From: Trachythela sp. YZ-2020
Lineage: Eukaryota > Cnidaria > Anthozoa > Malacalcyonacea > Clavulariidae
DNA: 64,000 nucleotides
Assembly: GCA_016169945.1 (NCBI GenBank)
Contig: JADLSH010000294.1
Span: 248,001 to 312,000, forward strand
Direction: 5' to 3'
Both the position numbers and the translations under genes were made by a program. Positions 54,835 to 64,000 of the stretch are shown here, in pieces. Under the pieces are notes generated by a model, which was given only the letters and a program-made list of their open reading frames with translations, was not told where the DNA came from and made no database searches. Numbering within the stretch: position 1 is the stretch's first letter; every line of letters begins with the position of its first letter.

Positions 54835-56601
54835 TATGCAATCTATTTATTGTAATTCATATTTTTAAGCTTGGTTCACACTATTTTCCTCTTCCTGCAG
54901 ATGGATGCGATTGAATAAATTAATGGCATGCATAAACATCGATCGATCCATGCAATAAGGCAGTCCATCTAGTTTGTAGGTGTCATTTCACGCGTTAGCA
55001 TCATTCTGTCATGCAGGAGCAGCTTCGCATTGCCAAATATAATGGTGTGAACCAGGCTTATATATAATGTACCCACGATTGACCTTTTCCACAATAATGA
55101 CACCATTTTGAATCCTAACGCATTAAACTGCAGTTACATCTAAGGTAGAATATAGAGGTATATAGAGTTCCAATTTGCCTTCATATTACTTTTCCAAATC
55201 GGTTTTGGTAAATATTTTGAAAATTTGTGATGTTTGTAAAGAATGAACACATTTTAGCCGCCTTTAATGCCAACGTATTTGATTTAGTTAGCAATTGGAA
55301 AACTGCTAATATTTAATAACACAAAGTTTCTACAAGACACAAAGATTACCACATTTCAAATCTTTTTTTAGAAAGTATTATTTCCAAAAAGATGTGAAAT
55401 GTAAACCTTCATGTCTGAAAGAGTTTGGTACTCACAGCTCCGTTTTAGGTGAAATTGTTTTTCTTGCATGCAAGTGTTGTTAGGCAAAACGATTTGTCAT
55501 CACAGAAACATCGAAAGTGTAAACGCACCATAATATAGAATTTAATTATTCTTACATATACTAAAACAATTAGAAAAATGCATCGCGTTCAAGATGGCAT
55601 CAATACTAATGAGAAGGGCTTCTCTTGAGCTATATTTTTTGTATATTTTCGCTGATAAAAAGTGAAAATTATCATCCAATATGCGTAAGAGTATACAATA
55701 TATAACTTATTAATAACCATTTCGCTCGGATTTTCCAGTAAAACCTGGCTAAGAGTTCATCTATGAAAACATGGCATGATGTTCACTAGTATTAAATGTA
55801 AAGCTTGTCCTTCATTTGGCTAGTCCCGCGAGCAGATTGTCTCTTCTAGCTACATCTAGAAGTTATTTATAAACAGTAAGTAACAGTATTTACCCGGGTT
55901 AATAATATCGTATTTGTAATCATGGCGTATAAGTATAGGACCTTAGCTTGATCAAGGACTTGTTTCCATGCACGCTCAACCGGCATTTTGTATTCTTAGG
56001 TTTGAATACAAATCTGTACAAGTTCATTAAAAAATCATGCAACCATATATAAGTTTTGAAATTATGCAGTCATAATAGAAAATATCTGAACGTAGACAAC
56101 ATGCCGTTATTCGTTAACGATTAAATTGCGGTCAAATGACCTCAGATAATTGATTCTCTGAAAACGATTCTTCTCGCAAATTCTAAATAAGAATTTTAGC
56201 AAATTTAGCCTGTACTAGCGTTGTTGTTTTCCTCCACTAAAGCTTATTTCGTAAATCACCAATTTCTTCTGTTTGAAACTTGTGTTAATATCAACTATCT
56301 GACATCATATGACCTTTTTACCTCGAGAAAGCAAAGCATGTATGTAAACAGACCTCTACTATTTTTTCACGTTTGGTATGTTGGATTTGTTCACGAAATA
56401 TAATTAATAAAAATGTCAATTCTTTCTGTAACAGGCCCCCACGTTAACTAATTCTATTCTCAAATATTCCAATTCACGTTCCTAATACTTCCTCTCAATA
56501 CAGCCCAATGATTTTAAGGTATGATCTTGGGGTAACTTTAGGTAATGATCTTAATTTATACAATTATATTGCCTGTGGAACCGTCTTGTCGCATACCGAG
56601 A
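54835..56601. other. Noncoding 3' flank of NLR-like gene B
   Basis: Equivalent of 1-1,755 with small indels; no coding content. Confidence 0.6.
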
Positions 56602-59600
56602 TCATTTAAGATGATTCTTAATATTATGAATTTTGAAGTACTTGGAATCATTCTTCAGAAGAAACAGAAGTGCGCCTTGTGAGGCGAGATAAAAGATACA
56701 TCCATCCTCCCATATCAGACTACCATAGCTTAGATATAATGACGCAATGATTTTGGCATCTGAAACGTTGCTAAAATGTATCCAATGATCGTCGCGTATA
56801 ATTAGAGAGCCGGGTGATAAAAATATTACCTCACTCACGAATAGAGATCGATCTATAGGAAATCCCTTGCCGTACGGCATAATATCTGAGAAATCAATAA
56901 GACATACTTCCATTTCGTTATTGAAGCGAGGGTGTTGATTGAGCCACACGGGACGTCGAGAGTTTTTTGTGCCAGCTAAAAACAACCGATTAATCTCACA
57001 ACTAATCACCAAGTCATCAACAAAAGGATCATCCACATCATCAAAATTATCCTCTGAAGCAACAATTATTTTGGATGCAATTAATTCCCACCTGTTCTCA
57101 CACGCTTCTTCCCATACACATAGTTCATATCTGATAGCCAATAACTCAATATCGTCGCTATTTAAGCTTTCACAACAGCTATATAACAAAACAGCACACC
57201 CATCTGAACTTATTGCTGCAGATGTGGCATAAAAGCAAGGATCAGGGATTTGTTGAGGACACAGCTTTCCGTTATAAATTTTCCAAATGCAAACGTTACC
57301 ATCATCAATAACAAGAACACCTTCTGCAAATTTAAGGACACTGTCAAACCTTATACTACATTCCTCAAGATCATTTCCCAAGACTTTTGTAAGTGTCGAG
57401 TTATAAGGATATTTTACGACCACTCCTTCACAAACCATCCAAAGAAACCTCTCTGACCACCAGCAAGCTTTCGGTGACTGTTTCAGTACAAGAGTTTGCA
57501 ATGTTTCTCCATTACCAACACTCTTGATTGCTAAAATACGATTTTCGTAACAGCATGCGACATACAAATTGTCTGCAGATATCGTACAGCAGATGACTGC
57601 AGTATTGTTAAAAAAAGGAGCAACGGAAGTTTCTGCAAGATTACTTTCAAATGACAGAAGAATAGCTTGATTGTGATTAAAACAAATACGGAAATTTGTC
57701 TCATCCAATTTTAATATGGAATTAATAAAAGTACCACATGGTAAACAATCAATCCGAAACGTGTCGACAACTTCCTGTTTTATAAAGTCGTACACTACTA
57801 ATGGATAAAATAACGACAACAGTACACACTTCCTACCTTTCCATGCAAAAGGCTTTGAACAAGATATGTTGATTATTAGAACTATTTCACCGTTTGGCAA
57901 GTGGAAATGATAAGTTGTAATATCGGGAGTGGAATACCAGGCGGGCGGTGAAATAATTTGAAAGTTATCATTATGTGCCAAGCACGTGTCAACACAAATG
58001 TTGTTACTATCCAATATTTCAAACGTTGTAAAATCCCAGAAAGCAATTTTATGAAGTAAATAACTGAAGGAAACAAGAATATACGCGTTATCCGTACTAA
58101 AGGAACAACGATTAAAGCAGTTCTGAGGAATATACGCGTTATCCGTACTAAAGGAACAACGATTAAAGCAGTTCTGAGTTTTATCTTCTACTAATAGAAC
58201 TTTCTTTCTTACATCCCACACTTGAATACAGCCGTGTGTTATTGTAACAAGTTTAATTCCACATGAAGAAAATGAACAAGAATCAACACGTTCAGGGCCA
58301 TCTGGGATAAAGGGTACTTCTTTCTGTTCTTTGATACACACGGAAGACCTGATTGAATCGGATATAAAATAGGAGGAATCAGGAGAAAATATAAGAAATT
58401 CGGAAAAAGCAAACGTCCAACTTACTTCCAACTCAAAGATCAGTGTAAGACATGGCAATTTAAATACTTCTATTCTCTGTTCGTGCAAGCACGCAAGCAG
58501 CGTGTAGTCGGGAGATGATGCGATACATGTGTATGGACCTTTTCTGAAAACAGTACTGGAAACAATTTTGTAATTCGTATTATTTGCATTGGCAACCTCC
58601 TCCATCCAAATCTCTTTTGTTTCATCTAGGATATCTCTAGCTGCATTTTTACAACTAATGCTATTTTGCACGAAATTAAAATGCCCGTTGGCAAGGGATT
58701 GCAAGTATATGTGAACCTTCCCCTTCACGTCAGAAACGCTCTTTAGCAAAGATTTGAGGAGATTATGGTGCTGAAAAATCTTCCAATAAAGATCATCTGA
58801 AAGTTTAGAGCTATAAACCCTAATAACTTGGCAGAAATCAACATTAAGGTTGCCACAAAATTTCAATTTGAAAAAATTCAACTTAACGTGCACCAACCAG
58901 TGAAAATCGACTGTCTCACCAACATTCACCAAAAACCCCGCACCATTATCCAATGCAAACTTTTCTTCAGGAGAAAATCTAAAATCTGAAACAGATTTAA
59001 GCGAATCTATATCACTATATATGCTTCTACAAGCACGCCATAAACGTTTAGTTCCGTCAGCAATATCTGCTGCAAATTCATGCTCCTCAAACCCGTCTAA
59101 TGTCAGCCAGTCCGTTAACGACTTATGGTAAACAGTTAGACACTCTTCATAAACTGGGAGAAATTCTGACATTATATCAATAACAGCTTTACGTATTTCA
59201 TAAATCTCACCTGGCAAATCTAAGCATGTTAAAAGAATCTTAATTGGTAGAGGAACCCTACATGCAGCAATAACATTTGCAAAACTCTTTACAATACCTG
59301 GCTTAAAACGTCGGAGGCCTGTTTTCAACCGCTTAAACTGTTTTTCGTAAAATCCGGCAATCCCTTTCGGGGCAAAATCAGTAATGTTGGGCTGAATTCC
59401 CAAATGCATTTCTTTTAGCTCTTCCACTAAGTAATAAGCGTACAAAAACGAGCCCTCGCACTTCGAGACAAGCGAAGTTACATTATTTCTATTTAAGTTT
59501 GGCAAACTATTCCCGATGAAATGTTCCAAGTCGAGATTGTGATCTTGGTCATCTGGACGGATTTCCAAAGGGTTGAAATGCTGAAGTTTCTTTCGTACTT

Positions 59601-60810
59601 GTAGCTCCGGTCTACTTGAAATGAGTATTTTTATCCATTTTGGCAGTTCAGAAAATTCGTCTGATATTAACTCCAAAAATTCACTTTTGACATCAGTTTT
59701 AGTCTCGTCCAAAGCATCCACAACAATCAGCATTGGATCACGTTTGCCAAGGCCATGCAATGGATCGTTTAAAAGAACACGAAAGGCTTCCGATAGCGCT
59801 TCTCGAGTATGTTCACGGCGAAGACCATCAGTTAGTTTATCCCTAAATCCAACAACATTGTCGCACATTTGACTGGCAAGGGACTGGAGAATTCTGTGAG
59901 GATTGCTGTAATCGGAATTTCTATAATCACAAAAGTGGTAGGCTGCGAGATTGCCACGTTGTTTGTACAGCTCACAAGCTTTTGCAGACAAAACACTCTT
60001 GCCAATTCCAGGACCTGCCGTCAGAATCATAACGCTAGATTCTTCATTACTGAACCAACTTGACAGCTTTTCAAAAAACCATCCTCTAGTGCCATCTTGA
60101 AACTTTTTAGACAAACTATCAATCTTTCCAGTGAAGTCACACTTGGCTAATCGGTTGATATTATTCATATTTTCAGTTTCAACTTGTTCTTGAAGCTTAT
60201 CGACTTTTCTTTCAACATCGTTCAATTTTGCCAATAGGACATCTTCACTTTCCTTCCATTCCCTTAATTTCTCAATATAACTTTCTTCTTCAGAGCTGAG
60301 AGGAGCTTCCTTTAATTCATCTATATCCTGCTGAGAAATCCCTAACTTTACCAAAGGATTCGAAATTTCTTGCCACAATCTCTTAAACGTGGTGTCGTCA
60401 TATTGAGCACTTGAGATATGACCATAGACATCATTTCTGAAGATTTTGATCCTCAAGATATTAGCAGATATAGATGTATCGCTGGCTGGAGGCATTACGT
60501 CCCATCCTGCAGTTGGTGAAGGCAATCCACAAATATTTCGGAGAAGAATAGTCAATAAAGTTATGTCAAAGCTGTTTGAATCTGGTGCTCCTGCAACTGG
60601 ATAGAGCAACTTCCATTGTGGTGGTTTAATCACGCTGTATCTTATCTTCTGCAAGGTCTTTCTGTTGGCATTTAATGCAGCAGCTAAAGTGGCAGGCGGA
60701 TGCTTTACATGTAAAGCCCTTCTTAACGCATCTCCTCCTTTGTCTATCAATAGTTGACATACTCTGGAAAAATTAGCTTTTGCTTTCACAGGATCCATTG
60801 TTGTCTTCAA
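56602..60810 (-). CDS. HEPN-NACHT-WD40 NLR-like protein, full-length copy B
   Basis: An uninterrupted single-exon frame of 1,402 codons. Domains in order: N-terminal helical region and DZIP3-type HEPN (~60-160, R125-x5-H131), coiled linker (~170-220), NACHT (Walker A GPGIGKS at 266-272, Walker B LIVVDALDE at 361-369, ISSRPE at ~398-403, winged-helix region to ~560), then a long C-terminal half with degenerate WD40-like repeats. The start chosen is MKTTMDP; a second Met at residue 5 is also possible. By family knowledge this is a cytosolic STAND sensor, probably of innate immunity, with HEPN as a possible RNase or adaptor effector. It is the intact sister of the gene at 2,340-6,062. A 17-residue in-frame tandem duplication lies in the WD40 part. 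No downstream gene is seen on the same strand. Confidence 0.93.
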   Translation of the reverse strand: MKTTMDPVKAKANFSRVCQLLIDKGGDALRRALHVKHPPATLAAALNANRKTLQKIRYSVIKPPQWKLLYPVAGAPDSNSFDITLLTILLRNICGLPSPTAGWDVMPPASDTSISANILRIKIFRNDVYGHISSAQYDDTTFKRLWQEISNPLVKLGISQQDIDELKEAPLSSEEESYIEKLREWKESEDVLLAKLNDVERKVDKLQEQVETENMNNINRLAKCDFTGKIDSLSKKFQDGTRGWFFEKLSSWFSNEESSVMILTAGPGIGKSVLSAKACELYKQRGNLAAYHFCDYRNSDYSNPHRILQSLASQMCDNVVGFRDKLTDGLRREHTREALSEAFRVLLNDPLHGLGKRDPMLIVVDALDETKTDVKSEFLELISDEFSELPKWIKILISSRPELQVRKKLQHFNPLEIRPDDQDHNLDLEHFIGNSLPNLNRNNVTSLVSKCEGSFLYAYYLVEELKEMHLGIQPNITDFAPKGIAGFYEKQFKRLKTGLRRFKPGIVKSFANVIAACRVPLPIKILLTCLDLPGEIYEIRKAVIDIMSEFLPVYEECLTVYHKSLTDWLTLDGFEEHEFAADIADGTKRLWRACRSIYSDIDSLKSVSDFRFSPEEKFALDNGAGFLVNVGETVDFHWLVHVKLNFFKLKFCGNLNVDFCQVIRVYSSKLSDDLYWKIFQHHNLLKSLLKSVSDVKGKVHIYLQSLANGHFNFVQNSISCKNAARDILDETKEIWMEEVANANNTNYKIVSSTVFRKGPYTCIASSPDYTLLACLHEQRIEVFKLPCLTLIFELEVSWTFAFSEFLIFSPDSSYFISDSIRSSVCIKEQKEVPFIPDGPERVDSCSFSSCGIKLVTITHGCIQVWDVRKKVLLVEDKTQNCFNRCSFSTDNAYIPQNCFNRCSFSTDNAYILVSFSYLLHKIAFWDFTTFEILDSNNICVDTCLAHNDNFQIISPPAWYSTPDITTYHFHLPNGEIVLIINISCSKPFAWKGRKCVLLSLFYPLVVYDFIKQEVVDTFRIDCLPCGTFINSILKLDETNFRICFNHNQAILLSFESNLAETSVAPFFNNTAVICCTISADNLYVACCYENRILAIKSVGNGETLQTLVLKQSPKACWWSERFLWMVCEGVVVKYPYNSTLTKVLGNDLEECSIRFDSVLKFAEGVLVIDDGNVCIWKIYNGKLCPQQIPDPCFYATSAAISSDGCAVLLYSCCESLNSDDIELLAIRYELCVWEEACENRWELIASKIIVASEDNFDDVDDPFVDDLVISCEINRLFLAGTKNSRRPVWLNQHPRFNNEMEVCLIDFSDIMPYGKGFPIDRSLFVSEVIFLSPGSLIIRDDHWIHFSNVSDAKIIASLYLSYGSLIWEDGCIFYLASQGALLFLLKNDSKYFKIHNIKNHLK
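58077..58178 (-). repeat. 51-bp in-frame tandem duplication in WD40 region of gene B
   Basis: Two directly adjacent identical 51-bp units (58,077-58,127 and 58,128-58,178). Each adds 17 residues around CSFSTDNAYI, part of a WD40-like strand. Copy A has a single unit here, so this arose after the duplication. Confidence 0.95.
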
Positions 60811-60990
60811 TCATCAACGTTAGCTTCCTTTATCAATAGAAGTGAATAATAGCATAAAATATTTGTATTGTATTAAAGGAAACTTGTTATCCACCAAATA
60901 GTAGTGGATCAACTATTTTGAAGTTTCTGCGGGTAAAGGGAAGCCTACAAACATACAGCTACCGACTGGAAAATTGTTGATGTGAATCTG

Positions 60991-61230
60991 TCAAGTGCAT
61001 TTTGCACTGCATCGTACCAAGTCTCCTTGGTTTGCTACGCCGATGTGTCGCCGATACAATTTTCCCTTTCGTAAACGGTCAGCTTGTCCCGGACCGGTCA
61101 GCTCGTTCCACCTCCACGCGTGGATCACACGCGCAAATTGCCCACGCAAAGTCCTCCCTCCTTTAACTACGTGTTTTAATTTTTGACAAAGAGTAAACAA
61201 ATCCACCGTGCAGACGTGCGTCGCTTTCAT
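60991..61230 (-). other. Upstream ORF within 5' inverted repeat of gene B
   Basis: 79 codons, same as the copy A upstream ORF apart from a few residues, starting at MKATHVCTVD. Lies ~180 bp before the NLR-like gene. No domain; coding role unproven. Confidence 0.3.
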
Positions 61231-62135
61231 CTTCCGTGCATTAATACCGTGTACACAATTCTGTGTATAGTATACGAAGTATTTCTAAGAAATACATCGG
61301 TACGCAAAGCGATTATTATTTTGTGTTTCCGGCAAGTTTATTAGCTGTAAATGTTCTTATATGATACATTGATACTATAAGAATTGTAATTTTTGTGTTA
61401 GTTCAATTATTCTAGTTATTTCGTTTCGGGTTACTTGTTAAAATCACCTCCGCGTGAGAGGTGGGACGAGCTGACCGTTTATGAAAGGGAAAATTGCGTC
61501 GCGGATATGAGTGAAGCGCGTAGACCACACTAAAAATTCCACGGTTGGCGCCGGCAGAAAAGGTTCGATTTCTTAATAACTATCGTGTCGATATCGATGG
61601 ATATTTTCAAGTGATAACAACAAATGTAATCAACTTATAAGGAGAGAGAAATCTAGTCATTGCACGTAACTTTAAACCAAAGATATGACGCGACAAAATA
61701 TTCGATAAACGGTTTTGTTGTTTTTCTAACAATTGAACTCATGATTATGAAATTTTGTAATATTTCAAAAAAATGAACTTTACCAGGGGTCGAAATTTAC
61801 GACCAAAATATGTTCTACTATACAACCGGAGTAGTAAACTTCAAAATTTACTATTCTGTCTGAAAATCCTCTATTCCTTATTTTCTTTTATCTCAGAGCC
61901 TGTATGCATAAGCTAATATTTCTGACATTTGGGACGCCATCTTCAAAACCCCTGACCTGAAGATCAAACAAATATAGCAAGCACTTGTGTTATTGTCTGA
62001 TCAGAGTTTTATTCATATACCAAGGATCTATCAAATGAATTGCTCTGCTGCGAACAAATTCTAATAAAATTTTTATCTACAATTTGTGACATTGAAAGGT
62101 GGGACACTTAGATCAAAATGTTATCCTTTATTGCA

Positions 62136-63522
62136 TTACAGTCAATTTCAGATTACTTTTCCGCGGCGTGTTGCGAAGTATGTTGGGAAAGTAGGAACCA
62201 CATTTCAAATTACGGAAGTACATTGCGAACTTCCGTACGTAGTTCGCTATTTCGCAACGAACTTCGCGCTCATTGATGTACGAAACTCAATTTAAGAAAA
62301 AAGACTAAGTTTACAAATTACAATGTTTATAAAATGAATATATATGGAACGCAACTATATAATACTTTACGGTACAAGGAAAAGCAATACCTAATAAGGT
62401 TCGCGAGGTAATTGTTGATAAGTGGCTAAATGGTTCGCAACCATTTGAAATAGCCCACCAAATGAGCCTGCGAGCTCGTCTTCGTTTCTTGGCCTTTTTT
62501 GTTTTCTTTTGTTTCCTGTGTTTGTTTTTTTCTCTTGCTACGCTGTTCCTCGCGCTTGTCTAAGCACTTGGTTTTATCAGTTCGCTCTGTTCGTGGATCC
62601 AACATTCTTTCTACATTTAGAGATTAAGATTCTCAGTTGCTCCACATCGTTTGCCGTAACTGCTGGAATTTTTCCATCCTCGGCGTAAGATTTTTTAAAT
62701 TCGCTTCCACTGGTAAAATCGTCCATTGACCTGATTTGAGCTTCAATTTCTTGAAGCGCTGATTTATTTTTCTTTAGCTCGACCTTTAAGCTGTGGAGTT
62801 TACTGAAATACTCAGTATGTTTTTCCTTCAGGCCACAATACGTGTATTCCGTAAAAAGACAGCAAAACACGTGTAACGGCTAAGTCATGTACCTGCTAGT
62901 CTAGGTAAATATTTGCACGCTAAGCGTTTTATTACGGCTTTTTACGCCCATGGTCATGATTGTGCGTTAAAAGTATTTACTTGAAAGTTGCAAGAGACGA
63001 CGTAATAATCATGATGTACTTACTCTATTCGTTTTCGATTGATCTTGTACTCGATCGTATGTATCCGAGTCAGAGTCGCCAAAAGATAAATTGCCGTAAA
63101 AGTTGTATTTGATAAGACAACAGATTTTTGGCGCCCATGGTTACGTCCGAACCTTGAAACATCGTGTCCAAGTCCTTTTCTGAAATCAACTTAATTTGCA
63201 ACCGCGTGGTAAAGCCATTCACCTTTAGAGTTGTTCTATAACACTTGTAGACTTGCTATCCAGCTTTTTGGACAGCTCTTGGATGAATAATTCCAACTCT
63301 GACATATTTTATCGTATAAATACTGTATATATTGTGTAATATTGTAACTATACGAGAAGACGAAATTCGTACATCAGTAAGCGCGAAGTTGCGACGTTCG
63401 TTGCGAAGTAGCGAACTACGTACGGAAGTTCGCAATGCACTTCCGTAATTTGAAATGTAGTTCCCAATTTCCCAACGTATTTCGCAACACGCCGCGGAAA
63501 TGTAATCTGAAATTGACTGTAA
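62136..63522. mobile_element. Degenerate element with ~155-bp terminal inverted repeats (copy B)
   Basis: Copy B version of the TIR element, without LINE. The arms are at 62,136-62,290 and about 63,360-63,522. A stretch present in copy A at 8,480-8,570 is missing here, so both copies are decaying independently. Confidence 0.75.
62577..62870 (-). other. Coiled-coil exon-like ORF in TIR element (copy B)
   Basis: A 97-codon frame equivalent to the copy A coiled-coil frame, with a different and more natural-looking C-terminal part (VTANDVEQLRILISKCR). This suggests copy B keeps the older state and copy A has suffered an indel near 8,060. Function unknown. Confidence 0.4.
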
Positions 63523-64000
63523 GTTGCTGTAGAATTATCGACAATACTGTACAGAACACAAAATAGCAATATTGAACAGGGGTAAGAAGGTAATGTTACC
63601 GGTTCACATATTTTGTCATTGATTGTACCTCACTATTGTAGGTTACCCAGTCACTTCCTGGGCCTGGGCTTCCTGTGTTAGCTTAAAATTCCGAACGAAC
63701 GAACGAACAAACACACAGCGAGGAAATAAAGCAGTGCCCAACTTTGCAGGGGCACCGCAATTACGAATTCCACAAAGTTTTAACAGTAAAATTACTCCTT
63801 ATAACATACTGATACTTTAAATTGATTAAACGGAATAGCAAGATCATGAAGTTTACTATTCCGTCAGGCATTTTACTATATATGGTATAGCGGAATAGCG
63901 TAAATTTCGACCCTGTATTGCCGAAAAACGAGGTTTCTAAGAAAAGTACAACCTGATTACCCGAGGGGCGTAACTAAAAAGGAACCACAAGGGCCGATCA

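Larger units (their letters stand above)
54835..64000. repeat. Long direct duplication, copy B
   Basis: Second copy of the block that opens the window; it runs to the right edge, so its right limit is not seen. It lacks the LINE present in copy A and so shows the pre-insertion site. It has its own insert of about 200 bp near 63,671-63,871, with a short GAAC microsatellite, where copy A is continuous (around 13,150). Gene content is the same: one NLR-like gene on the minus strand, its 5' inverted repeat, and a TIR element. Confidence 0.95.

Overview
The window looks like an AT-rich, TE-saturated metazoan nuclear contig, most likely cnidarian. The grounds are: single-exon HEPN-NACHT-WD40 STAND genes of the kind expanded in corals and anemones; compact spliced exons with GT-AG borders; CR1/L2-like LINE, BEL/Pao, mariner and hAT/Harbinger/Mutator-like elements; and short palindromic MITEs of a style familiar from anthozoan genomes. 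Anthozoan is a guess; no rRNA, tRNA or mitochondrial marker is present to prove it.

Layout. Both ends of the window carry the same block in the same orientation: copy A from base 1 to about 13,350 and copy B from 54,835 to the right edge. Each copy holds one minus-strand NLR-like gene (DZIP3-type HEPN, NACHT ATPase, coiled linker, WD40-like C-terminus), a 5' inverted repeat, and a degraded TIR element. Copy B is open for 1,402 codons. Copy A stops at 1,240 codons because a 9-bp minisatellite has replaced the matching sequence, leaving the last ~160 codons in a separate ORF. A ~4-kb CR1/L2-like LINE sits in copy A only.

Between the two copies is about 41 kb made mostly of nested transposons: a tandem duplication (15.5-20.6 kb) whose first unit holds a 2.9-kb element that in turn holds an almost perfect 945-bp-armed foldback element; a 3.1-kb TIR element with eroded coding modules (21.3-24.4 kb); Harbinger-, hAT- and Mutator-like MITEs; a 5.5-kb TIR element with palindromic arrays (30.3-35.8 kb); a hAT-like element (37.9-45.6 kb) that swallowed a BEL/Pao retrotransposon with an extra inverted LTR; and two fused mariner MITEs (51.6-52.3 kb).

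Threaded through this, on the plus strand, is a set of six short exons (21,007 to 49,639) whose splice phases all agree and which join to an acidic 107-residue protein with one C-terminal membrane segment. This is the best candidate for a host gene in the middle of the window; its introns are what the transposons fill.
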